NCBI GenBank assembly: GCA_032821775.1
Contig: JAVLRN010000067.1
Span: forward strand, 1-17,548
From: Sanguinoderma infundibulare
Lineage: Eukaryota; Basidiomycota; Agaricomycetes; Polyporales; Polyporaceae
Reading direction: 5' to 3'
Length of the DNA: 17,548 nucleotides
Shown piece after piece: positions 1 through 7,697 of this stretch. The notes under the pieces were generated by a model. It saw only the letters and a list, made by a program, of their open reading frames with translations, searched no databases and was not told the DNA's origin. The translations under genes were made by a program, and so were the position numbers. Every line of letters begins with the position of its first letter. Position 1 is the first letter of the stretch.

Positions 1-1433
1 TGCGCAAATCTTTCTTGCCTATTTGTTACACCTTCTTGTTCTCTTATTTTAAGAGATATATAATTTTTAATTTGTTCATGTAAAGAAATAGTTGAATTAG
101 GTTTTAATGTTCCACCACTAGTACTACTAATAAAATTATTAATTTTATTAATTAATATTTGATTATTATTAGTATCTAATACAGGATAAAATTCAATAAA
201 TCTTAATAAATCCAATAATGAAGAACATTTACTTTTACCACTTAATAATAAAAAGTGAATGTTATAATCTTTACTTTCATCATATATACCATAATCATAT
301 ATACCATTAAATAATACAGGATGACCAAATAATCTTTGGTAATCTAAGTATATAGTAGAATATTTTCTTAAATAAGGAAAATTATTTATATCATTTTCTA
401 ATAAATATTTATTGAACAGAGATGTTTTTATAGCTTTTTTTAATACTAATTTAAGTTGACAATCTACTGTATCTGGTACATAACATCCTAAGCTTCTAAT
501 ATGTTCTAAAAATTTTATATTATTCCAGAATGAACAATTATTATATACATATTCAACGTAATTATGGGTATGTCCTAAATAAACACTTATATAAGGGGAT
601 ACAACAGAGTTAATAGGTTGAACCGCATTTTCGGTTGTATTTGCCTGATTATTAAGTTGATTATTATGCTGTGCATTTGAATTTGAATTTGAATCTGAAC
701 CAGGTTGTATATTTGCTTGGTTATTCGTTTGTACATTAGTTTGTACATTAGTTTGCACATTACTATTAGATGGTGTACTTTCATTTGGTTGACAATAAAT
801 AACATTAAATAATTTTATGTAATTTAAATTAATAAAATTATTAAATATAAAAATAATAGGGAATGATAATAGAATAATTACTTGAAATAAAGCTAATTTT
901 GTAGTTTTATTTACATCTAATTCATAGTTATATTTATTAAGATTAACATACATATAATTTAGGTATATAAAAAAAATTAAAGTATTTTCAAATAAGAAAA
1001 ATTCATAGAAAGATTCACCAAAATAACTAAAATAGAATGAAAATATTCTTATTAATACTAAAATACTCATTATTATTAATCCGATATTAAATAACAAATA
1101 AGAGATAAAATAATGATATACACTCATATCATCTTTGATTTTTTTAATGAAGAATGGTATACCTTTTATTAATATTGTAGTTATCCTACATAATAAATTG
1201 AATTTCAAAAATAAAGCATAAATTAAACCTAATGTTAATAACAATATCTTTATAGACAAAGGTAAATTTAAAGACATAAATATATCTTGTCTTACAAATA
1301 ATGTTATGGTACCTAATATCATTAATAATAAACCTATTATTATACTATTTATTAATGCCCCGGTTCTTAACCTAATTATTTTATAATAATAATTAATGAA
1401 TTTATAAAAATAAAATTTTAAAAATTTTAACAT
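1..1433 (-). CDS. Unrecognised multi-pass membrane protein ORF, C-terminal end beyond the left edge
   Basis: An open frame reads leftward from an ATG at 1433-1431 and stays open for 477 codons to the window edge, with no TAA, TAG or TGA, so the 3' end is missing. The first ~210 residues are strongly hydrophobic with several likely membrane segments, including the motifs KFNLLCRI and KGIPFFIK. A short VIYC motif precedes a low-complexity linker (TNVQ repeats, then Ser-Asn and Asn-Gln runs, about residues 225-275). The rest is a more polar domain with a HTHNYVEY motif and SFWNNI. I do not recognise the family and see no enzyme motif. The plus-strand pseudogene at 13660-15456 matches its N-terminal half closely, so this is one member of a repeated gene family. 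Strand and lack of introns set it apart from the respiratory genes. An integrated-plasmid or other mobile origin is possible but unproven. Confidence 0.75.
   Translation of the reverse strand, partial: MLKFLKFYFYKFINYYYKIIRLRTGALINSIIIGLLLMILGTITLFVRQDIFMSLNLPLSIKILLLTLGLIYALFLKFNLLCRITTILIKGIPFFIKKIKDDMSVYHYFISYLLFNIGLIIMSILVLIRIFSFYFSYFGESFYEFFLFENTLIFFIYLNYMYVNLNKYNYELDVNKTTKLALFQVIILLSFPIIFIFNNFINLNYIKLFNVIYCQPNESTPSNSNVQTNVQTNVQTNNQANIQPGSDSNSNSNAQHNNQLNNQANTTENAVQPINSVVSPYISVYLGHTHNYVEYVYNNCSFWNNIKFLEHIRSLGCYVPDTVDCQLKLVLKKAIKTSLFNKYLLENDINNFPYLRKYSTIYLDYQRLFGHPVLFNGIYDYGIYDESKDYNIHFLLLSGKSKCSSLLDLLRFIEFYPVLDTNNNQILINKINNFISSTSGGTLKPNSTISLHEQIKNYISLKIREQEGVTNRQERFA
727..762. repeat. Three 12-base tandem repeats inside the left-edge ORF
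   Basis: Three consecutive 12-base units (gtttgtacatta, third unit with one change) lie in frame in the minus-strand ORF and encode TNVQ repeats. The unit length is a multiple of three, so copy number can change without breaking the frame. It sits in the hydrophilic linker between the membrane part and the C-terminal domain. Confidence 0.9.
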
Positions 1434-1676
1434 CGTATAACCTTATAAAAAATTTCTAGAATAAGTTATTATTTAATTTATGTTAATTACTTATTAAAAC
1501 TAACATATTAGTATATATAAATTTATTTTTTTAATTAGAATAGATTTATATATAAAACCTTTTAATCTCTATCTAAATAACAGGTTGAAAAACAATTATT
1601 TAAGATATGGCGTAGCTTGAGTAATATTAAAAATTGAGGATATATTAAAAAAAACAACACAACAAAATAATTGGTT
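1434..1676. other. Spacer between the two minus-strand ORFs
   Basis: This A+T-rich stretch lies between the start of the first minus-strand ORF and the end of the second. I see no tRNA or further ORF. It contains one copy of a 19-base element (1526-1544) that recurs upstream of the second ORF. Confidence 0.6.
1526..1544. repeat. 19-base element, copy 1, upstream of first minus-strand ORF
   Basis: The sequence tttttttaattagaataga is identical to 2958-2976. Copy 1 ends 93 bases upstream of the ATG at 1433 and copy 2 lies 79 bases upstream of the probable start at 2879. A matched position before two same-strand ORFs suggests a shared promoter, leader or processing element. Because it is A+T-rich, chance similarity of part of it cannot be excluded. 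Confidence 0.5.
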
Positions 1677-2879
1677 CTATAAATATAGATACAATAAAAC
1701 AAAAATACCATTTAAGATAACGGGAAATAAAATATTTTTTAAATAAAAATCCATATATAAACGTTTTAAATCAACTTTAGAGTATGCAATATTTTCTTTT
1801 TCCTTAAACCAATTACGTAAGTAATTTGGTAAATATAAAGGTGTAGTTATTCACCTATTTAAGTATAATATTAATACAGTTAATTCAATTAATAAATATA
1901 ATATATATATAAAACCAAATATAATATAATAATATAATATAGTTTTATAACTTATATAAAAACTTAAAATAGTTAAAAATAATAAGTGAATAAAACCTAA
2001 GAAATAATATTTTAAATCAATTTTTATAATCTCATTAAATTTATTATTATTATTATTATTATTATTACTAATATTATTATTATTATTATTATTAAATACA
2101 CTAAAATATCTATTATTCAATTTGAATTTATTTTTTAAAGTAGATAAACCCAATAAAATAAAACTTTCATCTGATGGTTTACCACCATCTATTAATCTAA
2201 TAACAATATTTTTATTAACATTAAATAAACAAAAAGTAATAATTGGTGCATAAACAATCATAAATAGTTTAATATGTCTACTTCGCGCTAATAGCCAATC
2301 TAGTTTATCTCTATCAGTTTTAAGAAAATCTAAAGTTCTCATTGGATAAGCATGTTCTACGTATTTATTTACTAACACTTTATAAAATATACCTGCACTA
2401 ATAATTTGTACAGTCCCAATACCCATAGTTAAAGGTGTAAAAGCAGTATATTCTATATTTTTCAATATATTTATAGCATTATTAATATTAAAATCACCAA
2501 AATTACCTAAAGGTTTAATAGGATCAAATTTATCATACATTCCTTTAAATTCTTCAAAAGAAGGATAATTCTTTATTGGAAAAATAGATGATGATTTATT
2601 TTCTACAGATTTTTCTATTATTTTATCAACAACATTACCTTTTGTAGCTTTTACTAAAATTTGTGAGAAAAAATCACTAAATTGATCTTTAACTAAGTTA
2701 TTAAAACTATTAAATATTTTTACTGGATAAAGTGATTCTGTTGGTTCATAATTAGGAAATAACTCTGCAAAAGGTGTTGATTCATTAAATAAATTTTCAT
2801 TCATTTCTTCCATTGAATTATTAAAATTGTCAATGTTTTTTCTTACTATTACTAAAGCTCCTTCATTAGCATTTTCCAC
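1677..2879 (-). CDS. Unrecognised membrane protein ORF with an in-frame TGA near its end
   Basis: The frame is open from a stop near 2965. The first usual alternative start is GTG at 2879, with an ATG at 2813. Read to the TGA at 1853-1851 it gives 342 residues; with TGA as Trp (fungal mitochondrial code 4) it continues 57 codons to a TAG at 1679-1677, giving 400 residues. The N-terminal ~130 residues are polar. Four likely membrane segments follow, at about residues 145-168, 202-222, 290-310 and 315-340, with an Asn-repeat linker at about 265-281. The extra 57 codons also look protein-like and end in a hydrophobic stretch. I do not recognise the family. The nearby tRNA-Trp has anticodon CCA and no conserved gene here uses TGA, so the shorter form, or a premature stop in a decaying gene, is a real alternative. 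Confidence 0.6.
2041..2095. repeat. ATT trinucleotide microsatellite coding for poly-Asn
   Basis: Two blocks of ATT repeats separated by a short interruption encode two asparagine runs in the minus-strand ORF. The repeat stays in frame, consistent with a flexible linker prone to length change by slippage. Confidence 0.9.
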
Positions 2880-2957
2880 AACATTCGTATCTAAATTATT
2901 TATGTTATTGTTTAATAAAACATTATTTTTTATGATATAGTTAAAACATAAAAAATG

Positions 2958-2976
2958 TTTTTTTAATTAGAATAGA
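2958..2976. repeat. 19-base element, copy 2, upstream of second minus-strand ORF
   Basis: This is an exact match to 1526-1544. Its distance to the probable start of its minus-strand ORF (79 bases) is similar to that of copy 1 (93 bases), which supports a shared role in expression of the two ORFs. Confidence 0.5.
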
Positions 2977-3384
2977 ATACGTCTATCAAAAGTAGTCCTT
3001 AAATATTAAATAAGTAAAAACAGTATTTTCAAAACCTAAAATGGATAGAAACCTAAATATAAGTTATTAATCCCACTAAAAATAAAAAAAAAAATACGGC
3101 AATACTAATAAATAAAGAACAATTAAATATTTATAAATAGTAAGTTAATATCGATAAATAAAACTTAATCCTACCTAATAACAAAATAATCTAAAAAATA
3201 ATTATTAAGCTAAAAATAAATAAATAAATAATAAGTACATAAAAAGAAATACTTAAAAGAGATAGCCATAGGACATGCCTTCTCTTCATAAGGACGTGTA
3301 TAAAAAGATAATACCTAGCCAATTGCTATATTTTTATATTAAATTATAAATAAGCAAATCGAATATAAAAGGGTCTGAAAAAAA
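2977..3384. other. Spacer before the first tRNA cluster
   Basis: About 400 bases of A+T-rich sequence separate the minus-strand ORFs from the plus-strand genes, so the change of transcription direction falls here. Apart from the stem-loop at 3252-3292 I see no ORF, tRNA or rRNA motif. Confidence 0.6.
3252..3292. other. Imperfect stem-loop in the spacer
   Basis: Four pairs (CTTA with TAAG) are followed by a small internal loop, six pairs (AAGAGA with TCTCTT), a one-sided bulge of seven bases, and three inner pairs (AGG with CCT) closing a five-base loop. It is one of the few G+C-bearing places in the spacer. It could be a structured transcript end, a small RNA or a processing site; no known RNA family is evident. 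Confidence 0.4.
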
Positions 3385-3456
3385 ACGAGTATAGTTAAGT
3401 TGGTATAACTTCTACCTTCCAAGTAGTTATCATCAGTTCGAATCTGATTACTCGTA
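3385..3456 (+). tRNA. trnG: tRNA-Gly (anticodon TCC)
   Basis: The acceptor arm ACGAGTA pairs perfectly with TACTCGT. The D stem is AGTT with AACT, the anticodon loop is CTTCCAA (anticodon TCC, reading GGN), and the T arm is ATCAG-TTCGAAT-CTGAT. It is the first gene of the G-W-D group before atp9. Confidence 0.95.
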
Positions 3457-3575
3457 ATATTCACATATATTATATACCTATAATTTTATTATTTAATAAA
3501 AAAAATTAATCACCTTATTTTTAATTAAAATTAAATAATAATATATTTATTTAAATATTAATATATAATTTTTAT

Positions 3576-3649
3576 AGGAGCGTAGTATAATTAGGTTAGT
3601 ATAATGATTTCCAAAATCACTGATAGGTGTTCGATTCACCTCGCTCTTG
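3576..3649 (+). tRNA. trnW: tRNA-Trp (anticodon CCA)
   Basis: The acceptor AGGAGCG pairs with CGCTCTT (one G-T pair). The T arm is AGGTG-TTCGATT-CACCT. The anticodon loop TTCCAAA gives CCA, which reads UGG only. Fungal mitochondria that read UGA as Trp usually carry a TCA anticodon, so CCA fits the absence of TGA codons in nad1, cob and atp9 here. Confidence 0.93.
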
Positions 3650-3667
3650 TTTATTTCTAAAAAAAAA

Positions 3668-3740
3668 GGGCCCTTAACTTAATTGGTAGAGTACCTAATT
3701 GTCAGTTAGGATGGTCCCAGTTCAAATCTGGAAGGGCTCG
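3668..3740 (+). tRNA. trnD: tRNA-Asp (anticodon GTC)
   Basis: The acceptor GGGCCCT pairs with AGGGCTC (one G-T pair). The anticodon stem CCTAA/TTAGG holds loop TTGTCAG with anticodon GTC. The T loop is TTCAAAT with a four-pair core CCAG/CTGG. It ends 98 bases before the atp9 start. Confidence 0.95.
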
Positions 3741-3838
3741 GAAAAAAATCGTTATTAAATTAAAAGACTAACTTATTTTAAGTCTTTAAAACGCAAACGT
3801 GTGTATACTATCAAAAACAAACCATTGTATTATTTAGT

Positions 3839-4060
3839 ATGTTAGCAGCAGCAAAATATATAGGAGCAGGGTTAGCTTGTTCAGGTTTAATTGGAGCTGG
3901 AGCTGGAATTGGATTAATTTTCTCAGCTTTAATCGCATCGACAGCTAGAAATCCTCAAATAAGAGGACAATTATTCGGATATGCAATATTAGGATTCGCT
4001 TTAGCAGAAGCTACAGGATTATTCTCTTTAATGATTGCATTCTTATTATTATACTCATAA
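3839..4060 (+). CDS. atp9: ATP synthase F0 subunit c (subunit 9)
   Basis: This 73-residue proteolipid is the c-ring subunit of mitochondrial ATP synthase and carries protons across the inner membrane. Two glycine- and alanine-rich membrane helices flank the polar loop RNPQ at residues 37-40. The essential proton-binding glutamate is E57 in the [10 protein letters not shown] segment of helix two. The length is normal for the family, the start is ATG and the stop is TAA. There is no intron. It follows trnD by 98 bases and is followed by two hairpins, probably marking the transcript end or a processing site. Confidence 0.98.
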   Translation: MLAAAKYIGAGLACSGLIGAGAGIGLIFSALIASTARNPQIRGQLFGYAILGFALAEATGLFSLMIAFLLLYS

Positions 4061-4083
4061 TAAATTAAACTATAGAACAAAAA

Positions 4084-4120
4084 CCAAAACAAAATGTAAC
4101 CAACCTTATGTTTTGTTTGG
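4084..4120 (+). terminator. Hairpin downstream of atp9
   Basis: CCAAAACAAAA pairs with TTTTGTTTGG over ten base pairs with one bulged A, enclosing a 16-base loop. It starts 23 bases after the atp9 stop, a plausible 3' end or processing signal; the function is inferred. Confidence 0.45.
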
Positions 4121-4132
4121 GTCTAATATAAG

Positions 4133-4156
4133 AGGGGGGTTAGATATAACCCTTTT
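4133..4156 (+). terminator. Second hairpin downstream of atp9
   Basis: GGGTTA pairs with TAACCC around a GATA loop, and G-T and A-T pairs extend the stem by four more positions. The right arm runs into a T run. It could act with the preceding hairpin to protect or define the atp9 transcript end. Confidence 0.45.
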
Positions 4157-4260
4157 AGAATAAAATAAAAAAAAAATAAAAATAAAAAAACAATTTTTTA
4201 CCTTGTTATAAGCAAAGCATAAAATGATATTTTAAAATTTAATAAAACAAAGATAATAAT

Positions 4261-4335
4261 AGAGTTATGCTTACAGTTGGTTTCTGTAGTAAATTTGCAA
4301 AATTTATCGTAAGGTTCGATTCCTTCTTAACTCTC
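4261..4335 (+). tRNA. trnC: tRNA-Cys (anticodon GCA)
   Basis: The acceptor AGAGTTA pairs perfectly with TAACTCT. The anticodon arm TAAAT-TTGCAAA-ATTTA gives anticodon GCA. The T loop is TTCGATT with an AAGG/CCTT stem. The D arm is irregular, with a possible TTAC/GTAG stem. Confidence 0.92.
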
Positions 4336-4345
4336 GTAAAAAAAA

Positions 4346-4416
4346 ATTCTCTTAGTTTAATGGCAGAACATCATTCTTCTAAAATGTCAATTTTGGTTCG
4401 ATTCCAAAAGAGAATG
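4346..4416 (+). tRNA. trnR: tRNA-Arg (anticodon TCT)
   Basis: The acceptor ATTCTCT pairs perfectly with AGAGAAT. The anticodon loop CTTCTAA gives TCT, reading AGA and AGG. The T arm is TTTGG-TTCGATT-CCAAA. It starts 11 bases after trnC, so the two were probably cut from one transcript. Confidence 0.94.
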
Positions 4417-4599
4417 AAAATAAAATTAGTAAAAATAAACTAATTCGTTACAATGTAAAAAAATAAATAAATAAATTAATAAATAGTTATTATGTATACC
4501 ATTATGTTTATAATGAGCCTATATCTTTAATAAATAAAGTAAGAGCCAACAAGAATATATTAAATATTTTTACTGGACATATTTATATCATAAAAAAAA

Positions 4600-4613
4600 A
4601 GTACGAAAGTACT
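4600..4613 (+). promoter_or_regulatory. GNRA-capped hairpin in the nad1 leader
   Basis: AGTAC pairs with GTACT around a GAAA tetraloop, 35 bases upstream of the nad1 ATG. GNRA loops are stable and can dock with receptors or proteins. A role in nad1 leader stability or translation is inference. Confidence 0.35.
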
Positions 4614-4648
4614 AAAATGACAATTAAAATTTAAAAAAATAAAAACAG

Positions 4649-4945
4649 ATGATTCAATACGATTTATTAATACAAATAGCTAATATAATCATCAATTTAA
4701 TAGATGTTTTATTAGTTTTATTACCTATATTACTTTCAGTAGCTTTTATGACTATCATAGAAAGAAAACAATTAGCAGCACATCAACGAAGAGTAGGACC
4801 CAACACTGTAGGTTACTACGGAATACTTCAACCATTTGCTGATGCTTTAAAATTAATAGTGAAAGAAACAATTATACCCTCACAATCAAATAAAGTATTA
4901 TTTTATTTAGCACCGGTATCTACTTTAATCTTTAGTTTATTAGGT
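4649..4945 (+). CDS. nad1: NADH dehydrogenase subunit 1, exon 1 of 3
   Basis: Nad1 is a core membrane subunit of respiratory complex I at the junction with the peripheral arm, near the quinone site. Exon 1 encodes residues 1-99 from an ATG, including the conserved stretch IERKQLAAHQRRVGPN and the following GILQPFADALKL. Exon 1 ends in a T after the glycine codon GGT. The last seven exon bases (ATTAGGT) pair with an internal guide at 4958-4964 (GCCTAAT), with the expected final T-G pair, which fixes the splice site. Joined exons give 338 residues, normal for the family. All tryptophans are TGG. Confidence 0.96.
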
Positions 4946-6009
4946 TAATTAACCCTGGCCTAATTCAAATTTCACCATATGCTGGAACCTCCTCATCGTT
5001 TTAAGTACTAACCTTATTTCTAAGGTAGTAAAAATCTTAAAGCTTGGACAATCAGCAGGAAACCAAATTTTACTTATGGTAATTATTAAATTAGGATCCT
5101 CAGAGACTACACGTGAAATAGTATAAGGTCAGTTAAATTTTTTATTTGATTACTTTATATTAAAGATATAGTCCAAATTTTTTAATATAGTTGGGTTTCT
5201 TTTTAAAAATATCAGATTATAATAGTGAATTTATTTATTTAAGTTTTATTGCTTTATCTAAAGGAACAGTTGTTAATTTAAGAAGTAAAGGACCTAAAAC
5301 TCTTCCAGCACCAGAATTAACTGATTATCAAAAAGAAGTCATATTTGGTTCAATGTTAGGGGATTTAACAGCAGAAAAACCTCATTTAAATGGTAATACA
5401 AGATTAAGATTTTATATGTCTTTAAAGAACAAAGATTTTATTTATCATTTGTATTCAATATTTAAACCTTATGTTAAAACAGACCCTAAAATTTATAACA
5501 GAAAATTAAATAAGTTAACTAAAGATTTACATATGGATATAGGTTTTAGTACTTTAAAATATCCAATGTTTAATTGGGTTAATGAAGAATTTTATGTTAA
5601 ATTAAATAATAAAAACATTAAAATTGTGCCTAAAAATAGTTCCGATAGATTAACCGCTATTTCATTAGCCTTCTGGATCATGGATGATGGATCCTTTAAT
5701 AAAGCTAAAGGTAATTTAGTTCTTTGTACTGATTCTTACTCTAAGGAAGATGTGTTATACTTAATTTCAATATTAGAAAATAAGTTCAACTTATCTTGTG
5801 GATTGATTGAATATAAAAAAAACAGGTCTTATAGAATAAGAATTAACAAATCATCATTACCTTATTTAATAGATTTAATCAAAGGTCATTTGATTCCTTC
5901 TATGCTTTATAAAATAGGTCTTTAATCAAACGCTTAAATTTAACTGTTATAATTTTTATTTTAAATTAGATTTAAAGATAATTTCAACTATATTAATTAC
6001 TAAAATTAG
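4946..6009 (+). mobile_element. Group I intron in nad1 (intron 1), LAGLIDADG-encoding
   Basis: The 1,064-base intron has the conserved core elements: P (atatgctggaa, about 4978), Q (ggacaatcagcagg, about 5044), R (cctcagagactacacg, about 5098) and S (gatatagtcc, about 5166). The pattern fits subgroup IB. The 5' site is supported by the internal guide pairing and the last base is G, as in group I introns. The HE gene lies after the whole core, near P9. Removal joins Gly99 to Trp100 in the conserved G-W-(x)-I-P-F region of Nad1. Confidence 0.93.
5191..5925 (+). CDS. LAGLIDADG homing endonuclease in nad1 intron 1
   Basis: This intact 244-codon ORF encodes an intron-mobility endonuclease, often also a splicing helper. 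Two LAGLIDADG-type helices are visible: GSMLGDLTAE near residues 52-61 and LAFWIMDDGSF near residues 160-170, each with its acidic residue (D in GD and DD). The segment HLIPSMLYKIGL near the C-terminus is typical of this fungal group. A TAG lies directly before the first codon, so the frame opens at TTG 5191, and the first ATG falls inside the first motif (5353). Translation must therefore use a non-ATG start, or the N-terminus is not what it seems. The intron core lies entirely upstream. This is one of two uninterrupted HE genes here. Confidence 0.93.
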   Translation: MGFFLKISDYNSEFIYLSFIALSKGTVVNLRSKGPKTLPAPELTDYQKEVIFGSMLGDLTAEKPHLNGNTRLRFYMSLKNKDFIYHLYSIFKPYVKTDPKIYNRKLNKLTKDLHMDIGFSTLKYPMFNWVNEEFYVKLNNKNIKIVPKNSSDRLTAISLAFWIMDDGSFNKAKGNLVLCTDSYSKEDVLYLISILENKFNLSCGLIEYKKNRSYRIRINKSSLPYLIDLIKGHLIPSMLYKIGL

Positions 6010-6369
6010 TGGGGAATAATACCATTTGGTGAAGGTTTAACATTATTTGATTTTCCTTTAGGAATTTTATATACTTTAGCTTTATCTTCTTTAGGTGTAT
6101 ATGGTGTATTATTTGCAGGATGGTCTGCTAATTCTAAATATGCATTTTTAGGAAGTTTAAGATCTACAGCCGCAATGATAAGTTATGAGTTAATATTAAG
6201 TTCAGCAATATTAATTATCATCTTATTAACAGGATCCTTTAATTTTACTACTATAATAGAAAGTCAACAATCAGTATGGTTTATAATACCATTATTACCT
6301 ATATTTATTATTTACTTTATCTCTATATTAGCTGAAACAAGTAGAACACCGTTTGATTTACAAGAGGCT
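6010..6369 (+). CDS. nad1: NADH dehydrogenase subunit 1, exon 2 of 3
   Basis: Exon 2 encodes residues 100-219, starting W-G-I-I-P-F-G-E-G and ending ...RTPFDLQEA, both highly conserved in Nad1. It has 120 whole codons. Its last seven bases (AGAGGCT) pair with a guide about 30 bases into the next intron (GGCCTCT) with the usual final T-G pair. The sequence between 6010 and the first ATG at 6175 is coding although no start codon is present there, because it is an internal exon. Confidence 0.96.
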
Positions 6370-7697
6370 AAGTTATCCAGCTAAACTTAATAACTCGGCC
6401 TCTATAAACTTTGCTGTATGCTGGAAACCCCTTATAGCTTTTGATACTAAACTTTGCCAGCATTTACATGGCTACACAGGTAAAATTTAGTAAAAATTCA
6501 AAAGATTGGGCAATCAGCAGGAAACCAAAAGATTAGTGTCCGCCGTTAATCTTATTAGGATCCTCAGAGACTACATGCGAAGATCTCAGTTAAATATAAA
6601 TATAAATTAATTGAGATATGATATAGTCCAATCTTTATTGAAAAATTAAGTAGTTTAATTAGTTAAATTACTCTTAAAAAAGTACCTGGCCTAGTGCCGT
6701 ACTGATAAAAGGGGTTGCTTACTAATTTTTTTTAGGGAGTTCAAACAAAAATTAATTATTATTTGTATGTTATTTTTTTATTTAAACTTTTTTTTTAAGT
6801 GCAACATTGACTTTAATTGTTTTAACCTATATCATTTTTCTGCTATATTACCTATAAAAATCTATAAAGATCTTAAAAATCCGGAGAGTTTTAAAAAAGA
6901 ACTAACAAAAGTTGGAGGTGTTTATGGTTTTGTAAATTTAATAGATGGAAAACAATACATAGGTTCTAGCATAAATCTATATGAAAGATTAACTGATCAC
7001 TTAAGAGGAGTTAGTTCTAACATTAGATTGCAGAGAAGTATAAACAAATGGGGTTTGAGTAATTTTACTTTTGCAATTTATTATATTCATAATGACCCTG
7101 CTGTTATTTTAACTGATGTTGAAACAGAAGTAATTAAGAGTTTTCTTTTTAAAAAATTATACAATTTTAAAAAAGAAGCTAAATCTATGTTAGGATACAA
7201 ACATACGGCTGAAGCTATAGCCAAAATGAAAAAAAGATTGGCTGATAAAACCAATCATCCTATGTTCGGTAAAAAAACATCAATCAAAAACTATTAATTC
7301 AATGAAAAAATTTGGGAAATTAAATCCTATGTTTGATAAAACACATAGCACTGAATCCAAATTAAAAATATCTTTAGCTTTAAGTAAAACACCTTTAGGC
7401 TTATATGATAAAGATAATAATTTAATTAAAACATTTGTTAATCAAGTAGAATTAGCTGCCGAATTTGGTGTGTGTTTAAAACTACTATTTCTAGGTATAT
7501 AAAATCAGGTAAATTATTTAAAAAAAAATATTATATAAAAAAACTAGAAAAAAAATAATTATTAAAATAAATTTAGATTTCTTAAAAAAAACTAATAAGT
7601 TATTAATAACTTTCAAACACTTCTACTAATTTAGTTTAATTTAATTTAATTTAATTTAAAAAATTAGTATTGTAGTACCTTTTTAAAGTAAAGTTTG
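6370..7697 (+). mobile_element. Group I intron in nad1 (intron 2), GIY-YIG-encoding
   Basis: The 1,328-base intron has core elements P (tatgctggaaac, about 6417), Q (gggcaatcagcagg, about 6507), R (cctcagagactacatgcg, about 6563) and S (gatatagtcc, about 6620), all upstream of its HE gene. The guide pairing with exon 2 supports the 5' site. The final G at 7697 precedes the exon 3 codon GAG, giving the conserved QEA-ESELV join. Confidence 0.93.
6767..7558 (+). pseudogene. GIY-YIG homing endonuclease with NUMOD3/NUMOD1 tail, two compensating frameshifts
   Basis: Frame 1 (6767-7297) carries the GIY-YIG core: GGVYGF then QYIGSS about 12 residues later, and a conserved RLTDHL. A second frame (7302-7502) continues with NUMOD3-like repeats (NPMFDKTHS) and a NUMOD1-like segment (LYDKDNNLIKTF, QVELAAEFGV). 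The end of that domain (ISRYIKSGK...) lies back in the first frame, ending at a TAA at 7556-7558. One extra A in the A7 run at 7271-7277 and one missing A in the A4 run at 7478-7481 would explain both shifts. The catalytic domain is still intact in frame 1, so a truncated nuclease could be made. Either real decay or homopolymer sequencing error is possible. Confidence 0.85.

Noticed and set aside
587..805. Open frame of 72 codons on the minus strand
   Set aside because: It lies wholly inside the much longer minus-strand ORF (1-1433) in another frame and its repetitive residues come from the same tandem repeats.
4600..4613. AGTACGAAAGTAC, partly like the sarcin-ricin loop of large-subunit rRNA
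   Set aside because: The similarity stops after about nine bases and the sequence is explained as a simple GAAA-capped hairpin in the nad1 leader.
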